Positions 52,032 through 62,597 of a stretch of DNA of 64,000 nt are shown here, one piece after another. Numbering within the stretch: the stretch's first letter is position 1; each line of letters starts with the position of its first letter. The notes under the pieces were generated by a model that was given only the letters and a program-made list of their open reading frames with translations, searched no databases and was not told the DNA's origin. A program made the translations under genes and the position numbers. Origin of the DNA: Nocardioides sp. Root190 (GTDB lineage: Bacteria; Actinomycetota; Actinomycetes; Propionibacteriales; Nocardioidaceae); assembly GCF_001428565.1 (NCBI RefSeq), contig NZ_LMIA01000008.1:218808-282807 (forward strand), given 5' to 3'.

Positions 52032-53045
52032 TCAGTCGAAGTCGATGCTGGAGAAGCCGCGCAGCTTCGAGAGCTGGTGCTCGGAGGTGATCGTGCGGAT
52101 CGTGCCGCTGCGCGAGCGCATGACCAGCGACTGCGTCACGGCGCCGCCGCCGCGGTAGCGGACGCCGCGGACCAGCTCGCCGTCGGTGATGCCGGTCGCG
52201 ACGAAGAAGCAGTCGTCGCCGGTGACCAGCACGTCGGTGGTGAGGATGTGGTCGGGGTCGAGGTTGTGGCCGGCGTCGATGGCGCGCTGGCGCTCCTCGT
52301 CGTCGGTCGGCCAGAGGCGCCCCTGGATCGTGCCGCCGAGCGCCTTCATCGCGCACGCGGCGATGATGCCCTCGGGGGTGCCGCCGATGCCGAGCAGCAG
52401 GTCGATGCCGGTGTCGGCCCGCGCTGCCATGATCGCGCCGGCGACGTCGCCGTCGGAGATGAACTTGATCCGGGCGCCGGTGGCGCGGATGTCCTCGACG
52501 AGCTTGTTGTGGCGCGGTCGATCGAGGAGCACGACGGTCACGTCGGAGGGGTTGGAGCCCTTCGCCTTCGCGATCTGGTGGATGTTCTCGGCGACGGGGT
52601 AGCGGATGTCCACGACGTCGGCGGCCTCGGGGCCGGTGACGAGCTTCTCCATGTAGAAGACGGCCGACGGGTCGTACATCGTGCCGCGCGGCGACACGGC
52701 GAGGACGGCGATGGAGTTGGCCATGCCCTTCGCGGTCAGCGTGGTGCCGTCGATCGGGTCGACCGCGACGTCGCACTCGGGACCGGTGCCGTCGCCGACC
52801 TGCTCGCCGTTGTAGAGCATCGGGGCGTTGTCCTTCTCGCCCTCACCGATGACCACGGTGCCGTTCATGCCGATCGTCGAGATCATCACGCGCATCGCCT
52901 GGACGGCGACGCCGTCGGCGCCGTTCTTGTCCCCACGTCCGACCCAGCGGCCCGCGGCCATGGCGGCTGCCTCCGTGACCCGCACCAGCTCGAGGGCGAG
53001 GTTGCGGTCGGGGGCGGGCGGCTCCACGGCGAGGGCGTCGTTCAT
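52032..53045 (-). CDS. glpX: Fructose-1,6-bisphosphatase, class II
   Basis: This 337-residue metal-dependent phosphatase is essential for gluconeogenesis in actinobacteria. [11 protein letters not shown] and [17 protein letters not shown] contain the metal-binding acidic residues. [23 protein letters not shown] and [19 protein letters not shown] are family hallmarks. The start ATG 53045 gives [19 protein letters not shown]. In mycobacteria glpX is near fumarase, DUF4245 and xseBA, and all of these occur in this window. Confidence 0.96.
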   Translation of the reverse strand: MNDALAVEPPAPDRNLALELVRVTEAAAMAAGRWVGRGDKNGADGVAVQAMRVMISTIGMNGTVVIGEGEKDNAPMLYNGEQVGDGTGPECDVAVDPIDGTTLTAKGMANSIAVLAVSPRGTMYDPSAVFYMEKLVTGPEAADVVDIRYPVAENIHQIAKAKGSNPSDVTVVLLDRPRHNKLVEDIRATGARIKFISDGDVAGAIMAARADTGIDLLLGIGGTPEGIIAACAMKALGGTIQGRLWPTDDEERQRAIDAGHNLDPDHILTTDVLVTGDDCFFVATGITDGELVRGVRYRGGGAVTQSLVMRSRSGTIRTITSEHQLSKLRGFSSIDFD

Positions 53046-53080
53046 GGATCGAATCTTATCGTTGAACGGCCGGTGCTTGG

Positions 53081-54157
53081 TTACTCTGCGCCACCATGCG
53101 AATGCCGTGAGGGCCCTGACGCGCCGTGGATGTCGACCTCGGTCGCCTTGACCACGAAGGTGACGTCCTCTCCCGGCGCGAGCCCGAGCTCCGCTGCGGC
53201 CTCGAGGGTGACGTCCGCGGCGAGCTCGCCGGCCCGCACCCGGATGGTGCCGCCGAGCGGCTCCATCGCGCTGACCCTGGTCCGGAGCACGTTGCGGGGG
53301 CTGCCGCCCGGTGGGTCGCGGTGCACCGCCACCGCGGACGGTCGGAACACGGCGACGACGGGGTCGCCGTGCGCGGGCGAGGGATCGGCCGTCGTACCGT
53401 GCAGGACCGTGCCGTCCTCGCGTCGCAGGCCGCCCGGGGTGGCCGTTCCGGTGACGAGGTTGAGGCCGGCGAAGCTGGCCGCGAAGGCGCTCCGCGGTCG
53501 GGAGAGTACGACGCCCGTGGGCCCGTCCTCGACCACGCGGCCGCCGTCCAGCACCACGACCCGGTCGGCCAGGAGCAGCGCGTCGAGGACGTGGTGGGTG
53601 ACGATCAGCGCGGTGCGGTCGGCGAGCACGCCCTGCAGCAGGTGGCGCACCGCAGGAGCTGCAGCGATGTCCAGGGCGGCCATCGGCTCGTCGAGGAGCA
53701 GCACCCGCGGGTCGGCGGCCAGGGCCCGGGCGACGGCCACGCGCTGGGCCTGGCCGCCGGAGAGTCGCGCAGGCCGGCGCTCGGCCAGGTCCTCCGCGCC
53801 GACCTCGGCAAGCCAGTGTCGGGCCGTCTCGCGGGCGGTGCGCCGGGCGACGCCCCGGCTGCGGGGGCCGAAGGCGACGTTCTCGAGCACGTCGAGGTGG
53901 GGGAAGAGCAGCGGGTCCTGGGCGAGCAGCGCGGTGCGCCGTGCGTGCGGTGCCACCCACCGGTCGGGACCGGTGAGGACCTCCCCGTCGAGGCGGATCT
54001 CGCCGGCGTCGGGCCGCAGCAGCCCGGCCACGACGTCGAGGGTGGTCGACTTGCCGGCGCCGTTGGGTCCGAGCAGGGCGACGGTCTCGCCGTCGGCGAT
54101 CTCGAAGGAGACGGTGACGTCGCGCTCGTGCACCCGCAGGTCGACCGACAGGCTCAC
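53081..54157 (-). CDS. modC: Molybdate ABC transporter ATPase
   Basis: This 358-residue ATPase shows Walker [10 protein letters not shown] (about 32-40), signature LSGGQAQR, Walker [13 protein letters not shown] and H-switch VTHH. A C-terminal Mop/TOBE domain ([34 protein letters not shown]) binds oxyanion and can inhibit transport. GTG 54157 overlaps the modB stop (54154). It is the last gene of the mod operon. Confidence 0.93.
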   Translation of the reverse strand: MSLSVDLRVHERDVTVSFEIADGETVALLGPNGAGKSTTLDVVAGLLRPDAGEIRLDGEVLTGPDRWVAPHARRTALLAQDPLLFPHLDVLENVAFGPRSRGVARRTARETARHWLAEVGAEDLAERRPARLSGGQAQRVAVARALAADPRVLLLDEPMAALDIAAAPAVRHLLQGVLADRTALIVTHHVLDALLLADRVVVLDGGRVVEDGPTGVVLSRPRSAFAASFAGLNLVTGTATPGGLRREDGTVLHGTTADPSPAHGDPVVAVFRPSAVAVHRDPPGGSPRNVLRTRVSAMEPLGGTIRVRAGELAADVTLEAAAELGLAPGEDVTFVVKATEVDIHGASGPSRHSHGGAE

Positions 54158-54939
54158 AGGGCACCCCTCGGCCGGATCAGCCCGATCACCGCGACGGCGA
54201 CGATGACCAGGAGCAGGGACATCGCGACCGCCGCATCGGAGTCGGTGACACGGAGGTTGTAGATCAGCAGGGGGATGGTGCGGGTGGTGCCCTCGAGGCT
54301 GCCGGCGAAGGTGACGGTCGCGCCGAACTCGCCGAGCGAGCGCGCGAAGGCGAGCACCGCGCCGGACGCCAGCCCGGGCAGGACCAGCGGGAGGGTGACC
54401 CGGCGCAGCACCGTGGTGGGGGCGGCCCCGAGCGAGGCGGCCACGACGTCGTACCTCTCGCCGGCGGTGCGCAGCGCGCCCTCCACGCTCACGACGAGGA
54501 AGGGCAGGGACACGAAGGTCTGCGCCATCACGACCGCGATCGTGGAGAAGGCGATCTTGATGCCCCAGGCGTCGAGGTGTTCGCCGAGCAGGCCCTGGCG
54601 GCCGAAGGTCGCGAGCAGCGCGATGCCGCCGACCACCGGGGGCAGCACGAGGGGGAGCAGCACCAGGGAGCGAAGGACGCCGAGCCAGCGGGACTCGCTG
54701 CGCGCGATGACCAGGGCCAGCGGGATCCCGAAGACCAGGCACAGGAGGGTGCTGGCGGACGAGGTCCGCAGGCTGAGCCACAGGGCCGTGCGGGCGGAGT
54801 CGGAGGTGATCAGCCCCGGGAAGTCGGCCCAGGCGATGCGGGTCGCCAGGGAGGCGACGGGAAGCACCACGAACACGCCGGCCAGCAGCGCCGGGACGAA
54901 GACCCAGGGCGGGAGGCCGACGTGCCGGGTGCGACTCAT
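54154..54939 (-). CDS. modB: Molybdate ABC transporter permease
   Basis: This 261-residue permease has about six transmembrane segments and the loop [23 protein letters not shown] (EAA-type). [25 protein letters not shown] and [16 protein letters not shown] are typical of ModB. It overlaps modA by 4 bp at its start and modC by 4 bp at its end. Confidence 0.94.
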   Translation of the reverse strand: MSRTRHVGLPPWVFVPALLAGVFVVLPVASLATRIAWADFPGLITSDSARTALWLSLRTSSASTLLCLVFGIPLALVIARSESRWLGVLRSLVLLPLVLPPVVGGIALLATFGRQGLLGEHLDAWGIKIAFSTIAVVMAQTFVSLPFLVVSVEGALRTAGERYDVVAASLGAAPTTVLRRVTLPLVLPGLASGAVLAFARSLGEFGATVTFAGSLEGTTRTIPLLIYNLRVTDSDAAVAMSLLLVIVAVAVIGLIRPRGAL

Positions 54940-55718
54940 GCCGGCGGACCGAACCCGGCCGCGGTGAAGACGGACTGGCCGTCGCCGAGCACCAGGTCGA
55001 TCCACTCCCTCGCCAGGTCGGCCTCCTCCGTGCCCTCGACCACGACGATCGGGTAGTGGTTGACGACCTCGCCCGACTCGTCGAACGCGATGGCCTCGAC
55101 CTTGCCGGCGGCTGCCTCGACGTCGGTGACGTAGACGAGTCCCGCGTCGCCCTCCCCAGCCTCGATCTTGCCGAGGACGTCGGTCACCGACTGCTCCTCG
55201 CTGTCGGGGCTGAGCTCGACGCCGGCCATCTCGGCGACCTGGACGGCCGCATTGCCGCAGGGGACCTCGGGTGCGCAGAGGACGACGTTGAGGTCCTCCT
55301 TCGCGAGGTCGGACAGACCGGTGACACCGGCCGGGTTGCCCGGCGGGACGGCGATGACCAGGGTGTTGGTGGCGAACTCCGACGGGTCGCCGGCGGCGAG
55401 GTCGGCGTCGGCGAGCCTGTCCATGTTCTTCGTGTCGGCCGAGGCGAAGACGTCGGCCTCGGCGCCGTCGGTGATCTGCGCGACCAGGTCGGAGGACCCG
55501 CCGAAGGAGAGCTTCACGTCGACGTCGGGGTGGTCGGCCTCGAATTGCTTCTCCAGCTGCTCGAAGGTCGCCGTGAGCGATGCGGCCGCGAACACGGTGA
55601 GCGTCGTCCGGTCACCCGACCCCGACTCACCCGCGTCCCCGTCGTCGCTGTCGCCGCACGCGGCGAGCGGGAGGGTGAGGAGCACGGCGGCTCCGGCCAG
55701 GGCCCAGGTCCTGTTCAT
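54936..55718 (-). CDS. modA: Molybdate-binding lipoprotein
   Basis: This 260-residue binding lipoprotein has signal [16 protein letters not shown], with the lipidated Cys at about 21. The mature domain shows [23 protein letters not shown] and [11 protein letters not shown], whose Ser residues bind oxyanion, and later [13 protein letters not shown]. Molybdate or tungstate is the expected ligand. It overlaps the upstream HTH-TOBE gene and modB by ATGA on either side. Confidence 0.95.
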   Translation of the reverse strand: MNRTWALAGAAVLLTLPLAACGDSDDGDAGESGSGDRTTLTVFAAASLTATFEQLEKQFEADHPDVDVKLSFGGSSDLVAQITDGAEADVFASADTKNMDRLADADLAAGDPSEFATNTLVIAVPPGNPAGVTGLSDLAKEDLNVVLCAPEVPCGNAAVQVAEMAGVELSPDSEEQSVTDVLGKIEAGEGDAGLVYVTDVEAAAGKVEAIAFDESGEVVNHYPIVVVEGTEEADLAREWIDLVLGDGQSVFTAAGFGPPA

Positions 55719-56128
55719 CAGCTCTTCCTCTGCACGGGTCGCTCGACGACGACATTGGTGGACTTCACCGAGGCGATGGCACGCACCCCCGGCTCGAGGC
55801 CGAGCTCGGCGGCGGCCTCGGCGCTCATCAGCGACACCACCCGGTAGGGGCCGCACACCATCTCCACCTGGGCCATCACGGTGTCGGCCACGACCCGGGT
55901 GACGATGCCCGTCATCCGGTTGCGTGCGCTGACCGAGCCGGCGCGGGTCCGATCGCGCTCTGCCTCGTCGACCAGGGTGGCGGCCAGGGCGGCCAGGTCG
56001 ACGCCGTCCACGACGGTGCGCCCGTCAGCGGTCGTGGCCGTGATCCGCCCGGCGTCGATCCAGCGGCGCACGGTGTCGGTGCTGACGCCCAGCAGCTCTG
56101 CGGCCTCGGAGACCCGGTAGTCGGTCAT
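55718..56128 (-). CDS. HTH-TOBE molybdate-responsive regulator / molbindin-like protein
   Basis: This 136-residue protein combines an excisionase/MerR-like helix-turn-helix (YRVSEAAELLGVSTDTVRRWIDAGRI, about 4-29) with a single Mop/TOBE domain at about 68-133 ([47 protein letters not shown]). It probably senses molybdate and controls the mod operon it leads. It is fully coupled to modA by ATGA. The ATG at 56128 is chosen because the HTH starts there. Confidence 0.9.
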   Translation of the reverse strand: MTDYRVSEAAELLGVSTDTVRRWIDAGRITATTADGRTVVDGVDLAALAATLVDEAERDRTRAGSVSARNRMTGIVTRVVADTVMAQVEMVCGPYRVVSLMSAEAAAELGLEPGVRAIASVKSTNVVVERPVQRKS

Positions 56129-56238
56129 GCCAGCACACTGGCGCATCCGCGGCGAAAAGTCACACGATCAGACGCATCTGCGTCGAACTGGCACCTGGAT
56201 GTCGGTCAAGCGCGACGGGCTGGGAGAATGGTGGCCTC

Positions 56239-56820
56239 ATGAGCAGCGAACAGGCCGAGCCCACGGGGCGCCCCGGCAGGTACAACCGGTCGGCGGCCGG
56301 ACTCGTCTCCTCCCTCGTGGTGACGGTGCTCGGGATCGGTGCGGTCCTCTACTTCATGAGCAACTTCCGCAACGACTTCGAGGCCACGCCGGAGTCCATC
56401 GACTACCTCGCGACCGTCGAGTCCGCCCAGCAGGCCGGACTGAGTCCGGTCTATCCCGCCGCCCTTCCGGAGGGCTGGATCGCGACGCGCGTGGACGTCG
56501 AGCCCGGCGACGACGCGTCCTTCCAGATCAGCCTGCTCACCGAGGGCAACCGCTACGTCGGCATCCGGCTCGAGGACGCCACGATCCCTGCGCTGCTGGC
56601 CGCGCGCGTCGACGAGAAGACCGAGCCGGCCGACGGCTACACCGTCCCCGACGACGTACGACGCCCGGTGGCCCGCACGTGGAAGGGCTACACCGACGAC
56701 GGTGGCGACACGGCCTACGCCGCCGAGCGCGGCGACGAGACCGTCCTGGTCTACGGCTCCGCCTCGGCGAAGGACCTCCAGTCCGTCATCGACTCGCTGT
56801 CGACCGAGCCGCTCGGCTGA
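56239..56820 (+). CDS. DUF4245 membrane-anchored protein
   Basis: This 193-residue protein of the actinobacterial DUF4245 family has a short cytosolic N-terminus, one transmembrane helix (GLVSSLVVTVLGIGAVLYFM, about 21-40) and an extracytoplasmic domain (YPAALPEGWIATRV; TWKGYTDDGGDTAYAAERGDETVLVYGSAS). The function is unknown. Mycobacterial relatives lie beside glpX and xseBA, as here. It converges on xseB, 10 bp away. Confidence 0.87.
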   Translation: MSSEQAEPTGRPGRYNRSAAGLVSSLVVTVLGIGAVLYFMSNFRNDFEATPESIDYLATVESAQQAGLSPVYPAALPEGWIATRVDVEPGDDASFQISLLTEGNRYVGIRLEDATIPALLAARVDEKTEPADGYTVPDDVRRPVARTWKGYTDDGGDTAYAAERGDETVLVYGSASAKDLQSVIDSLSTEPLG

Positions 56821-56830
56821 TCGCGCCGGT

Positions 56831-57043
56831 TCAGTCCTCGTCCGGGTCCAGGACGGCCTCGAGGCGTTCCCGGGCCCCGTCGATCCAGTCCTGGCAGACG
56901 GTCGCGAGCTTCTCGCCGCGCTCCCAGAGCGCGAGCGACTCCTCCAGGGTGGTGCCACCGGCCTCGAGCTGGCGCACGACCTCGACGAGCTCGGCGCGGG
57001 CGTCCTCGTAGGACGGGGTGTCGCCGGTGGTCTCGTCAGTCAT
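56831..57043 (-). CDS. xseB: Exodeoxyribonuclease VII small subunit
   Basis: This 70-residue XseB forms the oligomeric small subunit that partners XseA to degrade single-stranded DNA in both directions. The helical core [36 protein letters not shown] is unmistakable. Its ATG overlaps the stop of xseA (ATGA), giving coupled synthesis. Confidence 0.96.
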   Translation of the reverse strand: MTDETTGDTPSYEDARAELVEVVRQLEAGGTTLEESLALWERGEKLATVCQDWIDGARERLEAVLDPDED

Positions 57044-58296
57044 GGCTCTCCTCGGTCGGGGCGGTCGGTGCGGTCGTGGGGGTGCTCGGTCTCGGTGGCG
57101 GTGACCAGGATCCGTCCGTCGGCGACCCGGACCGACAGTGCGGCGCCGGCGCCGACACCGTCGATGGAGGTCACCACGCGACCCTCGGCGTCCTGCAGCA
57201 CGGAGTAGCCGCGTTGCAGGGTGGCGAGCGGGGACAGGGCCGTGACCCGCGCCCGGCGGTGGTCGATGTCGTCGGCGGCCCGGTCGAGCCGCGCCTCCAG
57301 CTGTCGGCGGATCCGGCCGCGCCAGTCGGCCAGCTCGTCGGCGCGGGCATCGAGCAGCACCGTGGGCTCGGCGAGCACCGGCCGCGAGCGGATCGCATCG
57401 AGCTGGGCCTGCTCGCGCTCGACCCGGGTGCGGATCGCGCGCCGGATCCTGGCCCGTGCCTCGAGCACGCGGTCGCGTTCCTGGGCCATGTCGGGCACGA
57501 CCAGCTTGGCGGCGTCGGTCGGCGTCGAGGCCCGCAGGTCGGCGACCAGGTCGAGCAGGGGCGAGTCCGGCTCGTGGCCGATCGCCGACACCACCGGGGT
57601 GCGGGCGGCGGCGACGACGCGGATCAGGCCCTCGTCGGAGAAGGGCAGCAGGTCCTCGACGGAGCCACCGCCCCGGGCGATCACGATCACGTCGACCTCG
57701 GGGTGCGCGTCGAGCCGGCGCACGGCCTCGATGACCTCGGCGGCTGAGCGGTGGCCCTGCATCGAGGCGTGGGCGATCTCGAAGGCCACCGCGGGCCAGC
57801 GACGGGTGGCGTTCTCGACGACGTCACGCTCGGCGGCAGAGTTGGCGGCCGTCACCAGGCCGACCCGTGCCGGCAGCGTCGGCAGGCGGCGCTTGCGCTC
57901 CAGCGCGAACAGGCCCTCCGCGGCGAGCAGCTGGCGGCGCTGCTCGAGCCGGGCCAGCAGCTCGCCCAGGCCGACCAGCCGGATGTCGCGGGCAGCCAGG
58001 GAGAGCGTGCCGCGGTTGGCGTAGTACGACGGCCGGGCGTGGATGACCACGCTCGCGCCCTCCTGCAACGGGGTGGGCAGGCTGTCGAAGAGGACCTTCG
58101 AGCAGGTGACCGGCACGGAGATGTCGGCAACGGAGTCACGCAGGGTCAAGAAGACCGTGGCGAGCCCGGGACGGCGGCTGATCTGGGTGACCTGGCCCTC
58201 GACCCACACCGCGCCCAGCCGGTCGATCCAGCCGGAGATCGCGTTGGCGATCGCCCGCACCGGGGCCGGCTTCTCGAGGGAGGTCTCCAGGGACAC
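57040..58296 (-). CDS. xseA: Exodeoxyribonuclease VII large subunit
   Basis: This 418-residue catalytic subunit has an N-terminal OB fold ([25 protein letters not shown]). The central nuclease domain shows [54 protein letters not shown] and [26 protein letters not shown], followed by a coiled-coil and a C-terminal RGYSVL motif. GTG 58296 ([16 protein letters not shown]) was chosen. The frame upstream is open but carries unrelated composition. Confidence 0.95.
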   Translation of the reverse strand: MSLETSLEKPAPVRAIANAISGWIDRLGAVWVEGQVTQISRRPGLATVFLTLRDSVADISVPVTCSKVLFDSLPTPLQEGASVVIHARPSYYANRGTLSLAARDIRLVGLGELLARLEQRRQLLAAEGLFALERKRRLPTLPARVGLVTAANSAAERDVVENATRRWPAVAFEIAHASMQGHRSAAEVIEAVRRLDAHPEVDVIVIARGGGSVEDLLPFSDEGLIRVVAAARTPVVSAIGHEPDSPLLDLVADLRASTPTDAAKLVVPDMAQERDRVLEARARIRRAIRTRVEREQAQLDAIRSRPVLAEPTVLLDARADELADWRGRIRRQLEARLDRAADDIDHRRARVTALSPLATLQRGYSVLQDAEGRVVTSIDGVGAGAALSVRVADGRILVTATETEHPHDRTDRPDRGEP

Positions 58297-58407
58297 GGCG
58301 GCGAGCCTATCGCCGCCCGTTTGGGATCCGCGGGGATGGAAAGGATCGCAGGGCGATTGTCGCGGCCGATGCCGGCTCGGGCAGCACTGGAAGCAAGTGA
58401 GGAAGCG

Positions 58408-59739
58408 ATGACGGACCGGACCTACGAGAACCTGCCCACGCTGATCGGCGAGCTCAAGCGCTCTGCGATCGACGCCTACATGAAGTCCCAGGGCTGGCAC
58501 ATCGACGACGGCACGAAGTACCACCTCGGTGACAGCAACGTGACCCGCCCGGCCGCGGACGGGTCGGGCGGGGGCGACTGGAGCTGGATCGGCTTCTGGG
58601 ACATCGGCAACGACGGCCAGGACTCCAAGTGGCGCGCGGCGTTCGACTCCGTGCGCTCCAACATCGACGAGACCTTGCAGCCCTGGCTGGACCTGCCGGA
58701 CACCGCCGCGCTGCTCGAGGACGACATCGAGCAGATGCGCCAGGCCAACCGGCTCCTGTCCTTCTCCCCGTCCGGTGGCACCGGCGGCGGCAACATCCCC
58801 GGCTACCTCACCGGCATCAACGAGAACCTCGACGCGATGTCGGGCACCACCATCGCGACGTTCAAGGCCGAGTTCCTCCTGCAGCTGGAGAAGGCGATCG
58901 GCGGTCACCACGGCATCACCGTCATCCTCGGCAGCGCGCTCGCGGCGAGCAACGAGATCTGGATCCGGGCCCGCAAGACCGTCGCGGACATCGTCGGCGA
59001 GACCCAGCAGGCCCTCCACGCCTACGCCGAGGGCGGCGACATCAGCTGGGAGGTCATCCTCCAGGTGGCGGGGTACGCCGTCGAGGGCGCCGGCCTCTTC
59101 GCGACCGGCGGCGCCGAGATCGCGCTCAAGGGAGCCGGCCAGGGCCTGAAGATCCTGACCGAGACCACCACCAAGAAGGACACCAAGGCCACCGCGCCCT
59201 CCGGCGACTACGAGAGCCTGATGACGGGCTTCGGCAATTCCCTCCAGGAGCTGTCCGACGCGATCAAGGCGGAGGAGGACGCGCTCGCCGACAACCTCAC
59301 GCTCAACACCGGCAAGGTCCGCGCCGACCAGGGGTCCTACGACCTCAAGCGACCGGGTCTGCTCGACATCAGCGACGACTCGCAGGCCGACATCATCGTG
59401 ATCTCGCGGCCCCTGGTCGACGAGATCACCCGCACCTACCTGCCCTTCACGGCCGACGAGCTCGACTCGGCCCGGAGCCAGGCCTACCTCGCGACGTACG
59501 AGGCCTATCGCGACGGCAGCATCGGGCGCGGGTCCAACGGCATCAGTCCGGAGTTCTCCGAGCTGCAGTGGATCCTGATCGATCTGGTCCGCGACCTCGA
59601 GTGGGAGACGCGCAACGGTGCGAAGACCCTCGACCTCGCGATCGAGGACATCGGTCGCGCCGACACCGCCGCCGAGGACGACCTCGAGAAGCACCACCGC
59701 GAGGTCAAGGACGGCAGCGGCGCCACTCCCTGGACCTGA
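58408..59739 (+). CDS. Large mostly helical protein of unknown function
   Basis: This 443-residue protein is one I do not recognise. ATG 58408 has GAGGAAG just upstream. The N-terminal 100 residues are soluble and Gly/Trp/Asp-rich ([14 protein letters not shown]). A long amphipathic helical region follows (about 110-215), then a hydrophobic Gly/Ala-rich stretch ([23 protein letters not shown], about 222-245) and an acidic helical C-terminus. There is no signal peptide, Cys, or known catalytic motif. The helix-hydrophobic-helix layout resembles some type VII secretion substrates or effector scaffolds, but no WxG motif or secretion gene is present. It stands alone between divergent xseA and truA. 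Confidence 0.78.
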   Translation: MTDRTYENLPTLIGELKRSAIDAYMKSQGWHIDDGTKYHLGDSNVTRPAADGSGGGDWSWIGFWDIGNDGQDSKWRAAFDSVRSNIDETLQPWLDLPDTAALLEDDIEQMRQANRLLSFSPSGGTGGGNIPGYLTGINENLDAMSGTTIATFKAEFLLQLEKAIGGHHGITVILGSALAASNEIWIRARKTVADIVGETQQALHAYAEGGDISWEVILQVAGYAVEGAGLFATGGAEIALKGAGQGLKILTETTTKKDTKATAPSGDYESLMTGFGNSLQELSDAIKAEEDALADNLTLNTGKVRADQGSYDLKRPGLLDISDDSQADIIVISRPLVDEITRTYLPFTADELDSARSQAYLATYEAYRDGSIGRGSNGISPEFSELQWILIDLVRDLEWETRNGAKTLDLAIEDIGRADTAAEDDLEKHHREVKDGSGATPWT

Positions 59740-59769
59740 GGGACCCGGGGCACGGCCTAGGATCCTCGG

Positions 59770-60651
59770 GTGCGCCTGCGGATCGACCTTGCCTATGACG
59801 GGGGCGACTTCCGTGGCTGGGCGGCACAGCCGGCACTGCGCACGGTCCAGACCGAGCTCACCAACGCACTCACCACCGTGCTCCGGCTCCCGGTGGGCTC
59901 GCTCCAGGTGACCTGCGCCGGCCGCACCGACTCCGGGGTCCACGCCCGCGGGCAGGTGGCCCACGTCGACGTACCCCCGGACGGGTCGGAGACCGCCGCC
60001 AGCCATCTCCAGCGGCTCGACGTGCTCACCCGCCGGGTCAACGGTGTGCTCGACCGCGATGTGCGAGTACGCCGGATCAGTGCCGCGCCGGAGGGCTTCG
60101 ACGCCCGCTTCGCGGCGCTGTGGCGGCGCTACGCCTACCGGATCGTCGACGACCCGGCCCTGGTCGACCCGCTCACCGGCAACCACGTGCTCGCCTGGCC
60201 GCGGCCGCTGGACGTCGCTGGCATGGACGAGGCCGCCCAGGGACTCGTCGGCCTCCACGACTTCGCGGCCTTCTGCAAGCACCGGGAGGGCGCCACCACG
60301 GTGCGCACCCTGCTCGACTTCGGGTGGAGCCGCGGCGTCGACGGGGTGATCCTCGGGCACGTCCGCGCGGATGCCTTCTGCCACTCGATGGTGCGCGCAC
60401 TGGTGGGCTGCATGATCGCGGTCGGGGAGGGGCGCAAGAGCCCCGCCTGGGCCGCCGAGATCCTGAGCGGTCGCCGGCGCGACCCGCTCGTGACGGTGGT
60501 CCCGGCGCACGGGCTCACCCTCGAGGAGGTCGCCTACCCGGCCGACGCGGAGCTCGCTGCCCGCGTCGAGCAGACCGCCGCACGTCGTACCCCCATCGAG
60601 CGGGCCGGCGCGCCCGACCAGACAGACCAGACCGGGGAGTTCGAGGGATGA
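59770..60651 (+). CDS. truA: tRNA pseudouridine(38-40) synthase
   Basis: This 293-residue enzyme isomerises uridines 38-40 of the anticodon arm. The catalytic Asp is in [16 protein letters not shown] (about 56-60). [16 protein letters not shown] and [23 protein letters not shown] are the other family motifs. GTG 59770 fits ([17 protein letters not shown]). The C-terminal tail ([20 protein letters not shown]) is not conserved, and its stop overlaps the next gene by 4 bp. Confidence 0.96.
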   Translation: MRLRIDLAYDGGDFRGWAAQPALRTVQTELTNALTTVLRLPVGSLQVTCAGRTDSGVHARGQVAHVDVPPDGSETAASHLQRLDVLTRRVNGVLDRDVRVRRISAAPEGFDARFAALWRRYAYRIVDDPALVDPLTGNHVLAWPRPLDVAGMDEAAQGLVGLHDFAAFCKHREGATTVRTLLDFGWSRGVDGVILGHVRADAFCHSMVRALVGCMIAVGEGRKSPAWAAEILSGRRRDPLVTVVPAHGLTLEEVAYPADAELAARVEQTAARRTPIERAGAPDQTDQTGEFEG

Positions 60652-61247
60652 ACGAGGACCACTACTTCTCCGCCGACCCGTCGGTCGCGTTCGAGCGCGC
60701 CGAGCTCACGGCGTCGGTGTGGGGCCACGACCTCGACCTGGTGAGCGGCTCCGGGGTGTTCGCGCGCGGTCGGGTCGACATCGGCACGTCCGTGCTCTTC
60801 CGGGAGACCGAGACGCCCGCCGGTGGGCGGATCCTCGACCTCGGTTGCGGGTACGGCGTGATCGGGCTCGCCTGCGCCGTCGCCGCCCCCACGGCAGTCG
60901 TCACCGCGGTCGACGTCAACCAGCGAGCGGTCCTGCTCGCCAACGAGAACGCCGCGTCGCTCGGCATCACCGACCGGTTCACCGCCTCGCTCCCCGAGGA
61001 GGTTCCCGCGGACGCGACGTTCGACGAGATCTGGTCGAACCCGCCGATCCGGATCGGCAAGGTCGCGCTGCACGCCCTGCTCCTCGCCTGGCTCCCGCGG
61101 CTGGCGCCCGAGGGGCGCGCGGTGATGGTGGTCGGCAAGAACCTCGGCGCCGACTCGCTGCAGCGGTGGCTGGGAGAGCAGGGCTTCCCGACCACACGCA
61201 CGGCGAGCGCGAAGGGCTTCCGGGTCCTCGAGACCCGCCGCGGCTGA
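60648..61247 (+). CDS. RsmC-like SAM-dependent methyltransferase
   Basis: This 199-residue methyltransferase matches the C-terminal (MTS) domain of RsmC/RlmG. Motif I is [16 protein letters not shown] (about 64-79), and the amino-methyl-transfer motif is NPPI ([10 protein letters not shown]), which indicates an exocyclic-amine target such as guanine N2 in rRNA. It lacks the RsmC N-terminal half. It is coupled to truA by an ATGA overlap, supporting a role in RNA modification. Confidence 0.9.
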   Translation: MNEDHYFSADPSVAFERAELTASVWGHDLDLVSGSGVFARGRVDIGTSVLFRETETPAGGRILDLGCGYGVIGLACAVAAPTAVVTAVDVNQRAVLLANENAASLGITDRFTASLPEEVPADATFDEIWSNPPIRIGKVALHALLLAWLPRLAPEGRAVMVVGKNLGADSLQRWLGEQGFPTTRTASAKGFRVLETRRG

Positions 61248-61271
61248 CGGGCCGGTGCCTAAGGTGGGTCC

Positions 61272-61949
61272 ATGACCACCGAGTTCACCGTGCGCGGCTC
61301 GCACATCGCCTACCAGCGGCCGGAGCGGGGCACCGTGCGCGTCACCCTCGGTTTCGAGGGACCGCAGCTGAAACCCGTCTACGACCGGGTGGTCCACGAC
61401 CTCGAGTCGGTCCAGCAGTCCGTGAAGGCGCTGCACGACCCCGAGCACGGTCCGGTGACCTGGTGGTCGACCAAGCACGTGCGCACGTGGGCGGAGCGTC
61501 CGTGGAACCAGGACGGCAAGCAGCTCCCGCTCGTCCACCACGCCAGCGTCGGTGTCGAGGTGAAGTTCCGGGACTTCGCGAGGCTCTCGGCCTGGGTCGG
61601 CGGACACGTCACCTCGACGCAGGGCTTCTCCCTCGACGGCGTCGTGTGGGCGCTGACCGAGAAGAACCGTCAGGAGCTCGAGCGCTCCGTGCGGACCCGC
61701 GCAGTGCAGGACGCGGCACGCCGCGCGCAGGAGTACGCCGACGCGCTCGGCCTCGGACCCGTGCGGGCCGTGGCGGTGGCCGATGCCGGGATGCTCAGCA
61801 CCGGCCTCTCGCCGATGGGGGGCGCTGCGGCGCCGTACCAGCGCATGTCGGCGATGGCCAAGGACTCCAGCGGCGGCTCGGAGATGGAGCTCGCGCCCGA
61901 CGACATCGAGGTGTCGGCCGAGGTCGACGCCCGGTTCGTCGTCGACTGA
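61272..61949 (+). CDS. SIMPL-domain (DUF541) protein
   Basis: This 225-residue protein with a SIMPL domain starts directly without a signal peptide. The pattern TVRVTLGFEGPQLKPVYDRV, VEVKFRDFARLSAWVGG, ALTEKNRQELERSVRTRAVQDAARRAQEYADALGL and the final PDDIEVSAEVDARFVVD fit the domain. SIMPL proteins form oligomers, and their roles are mostly unknown. It lies 24 bp after the methyltransferase gene and may be in the same transcript. Confidence 0.85.
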   Translation: MTTEFTVRGSHIAYQRPERGTVRVTLGFEGPQLKPVYDRVVHDLESVQQSVKALHDPEHGPVTWWSTKHVRTWAERPWNQDGKQLPLVHHASVGVEVKFRDFARLSAWVGGHVTSTQGFSLDGVVWALTEKNRQELERSVRTRAVQDAARRAQEYADALGLGPVRAVAVADAGMLSTGLSPMGGAAAPYQRMSAMAKDSSGGSEMELAPDDIEVSAEVDARFVVD

Positions 61950-61968
61950 GTCGAGCCAGCCTCCCGTT

Positions 61969-61993
61969 CGCAACAGGATCGGCGGTGGTTGCG
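61969..61993. promoter_or_regulatory. Inverted repeat upstream of the sigma factor gene
   Basis: CGCAAC (61969-61974) and GTTGCG (61988-61993) are separated by 13 bp and lie 23-47 bp before the sigma factor start. This is a candidate regulatory site or part of an autoregulated promoter. I cannot identify a firm -35/-10 pair. Confidence 0.35.
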
Positions 61994-62015
61994 TTGGAAG
62001 GGTGTGGAGGCACTG

Positions 62016-62597
62016 ATGACGGACGATGCGGCCGGGCCGGCGAGCGGAACCGCGACTGACCCGCCGGACTTCGACCGCTGGGTCGCAGCACGCGGACCTG
62101 CGCTGCTGCGGCTGGCCCTGGTCCTGACCGGCAACGCCGCGGATGCCGAGGACGTCGTCCAGGACGCACTGTCCCGGGCACTGCCCCGGTGGGAGCGGAT
62201 CGGCCGCGTCGAGGACGTCGACGCCTACGTGAAGCGGATGGTCGTCAACGCGCACACGTCGTGGTGGCGCAAGTTCCGCCGCCGCGAGTCGCCGGCCGCC
62301 GACGTGCGCACCGGCGAGGTCACGCCAGGCCCCGGCGAGGACCTGGGCCATGACGAGAGGCGGCGGCTCTGGCTCGCCTGTCGCGCGCTGCCGGAGGCGC
62401 AGCGCACCGCGGTGGTGCTGCGCTACTACGAGCAGCTGGAGTACGACGAGATCGCCGCGCTGACAGGCGTGCGCGAGGGGACGGTCCGCTCGCGGGTCTC
62501 GCGGGGGATCGCGGTCCTGCGCGAGCAGCTGGGTGCTGTTGTCGCTGCTGGTGCGGGTGCGGGTGCAGACGTTGACGGAGGTGGGGACGATGAGTGA
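62016..62597 (+). CDS. ECF sigma factor (SigE-family type)
   Basis: This 193-residue sigma-70 family factor has region 2 (ALLRLALVLTGNAADAEDVVQDALSRALPRWERI, about 23-56) and region 4 (LWLACRALPEAQRTAVVLRYYEQLEYDEIAALTGVREGTVRSRVSRGIAVLREQL, about 113-170). The tail is Gly/Ala/Asp-rich. ATG 62016 has GGAGG 6 bp upstream. Its stop overlaps the next gene by 8 bp, a typical sigma/anti-sigma pairing. The inducing signal is unknown. Confidence 0.92.
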   Translation: MTDDAAGPASGTATDPPDFDRWVAARGPALLRLALVLTGNAADAEDVVQDALSRALPRWERIGRVEDVDAYVKRMVVNAHTSWWRKFRRRESPAADVRTGEVTPGPGEDLGHDERRRLWLACRALPEAQRTAVVLRYYEQLEYDEIAALTGVREGTVRSRVSRGIAVLREQLGAVVAAGAGAGADVDGGGDDE

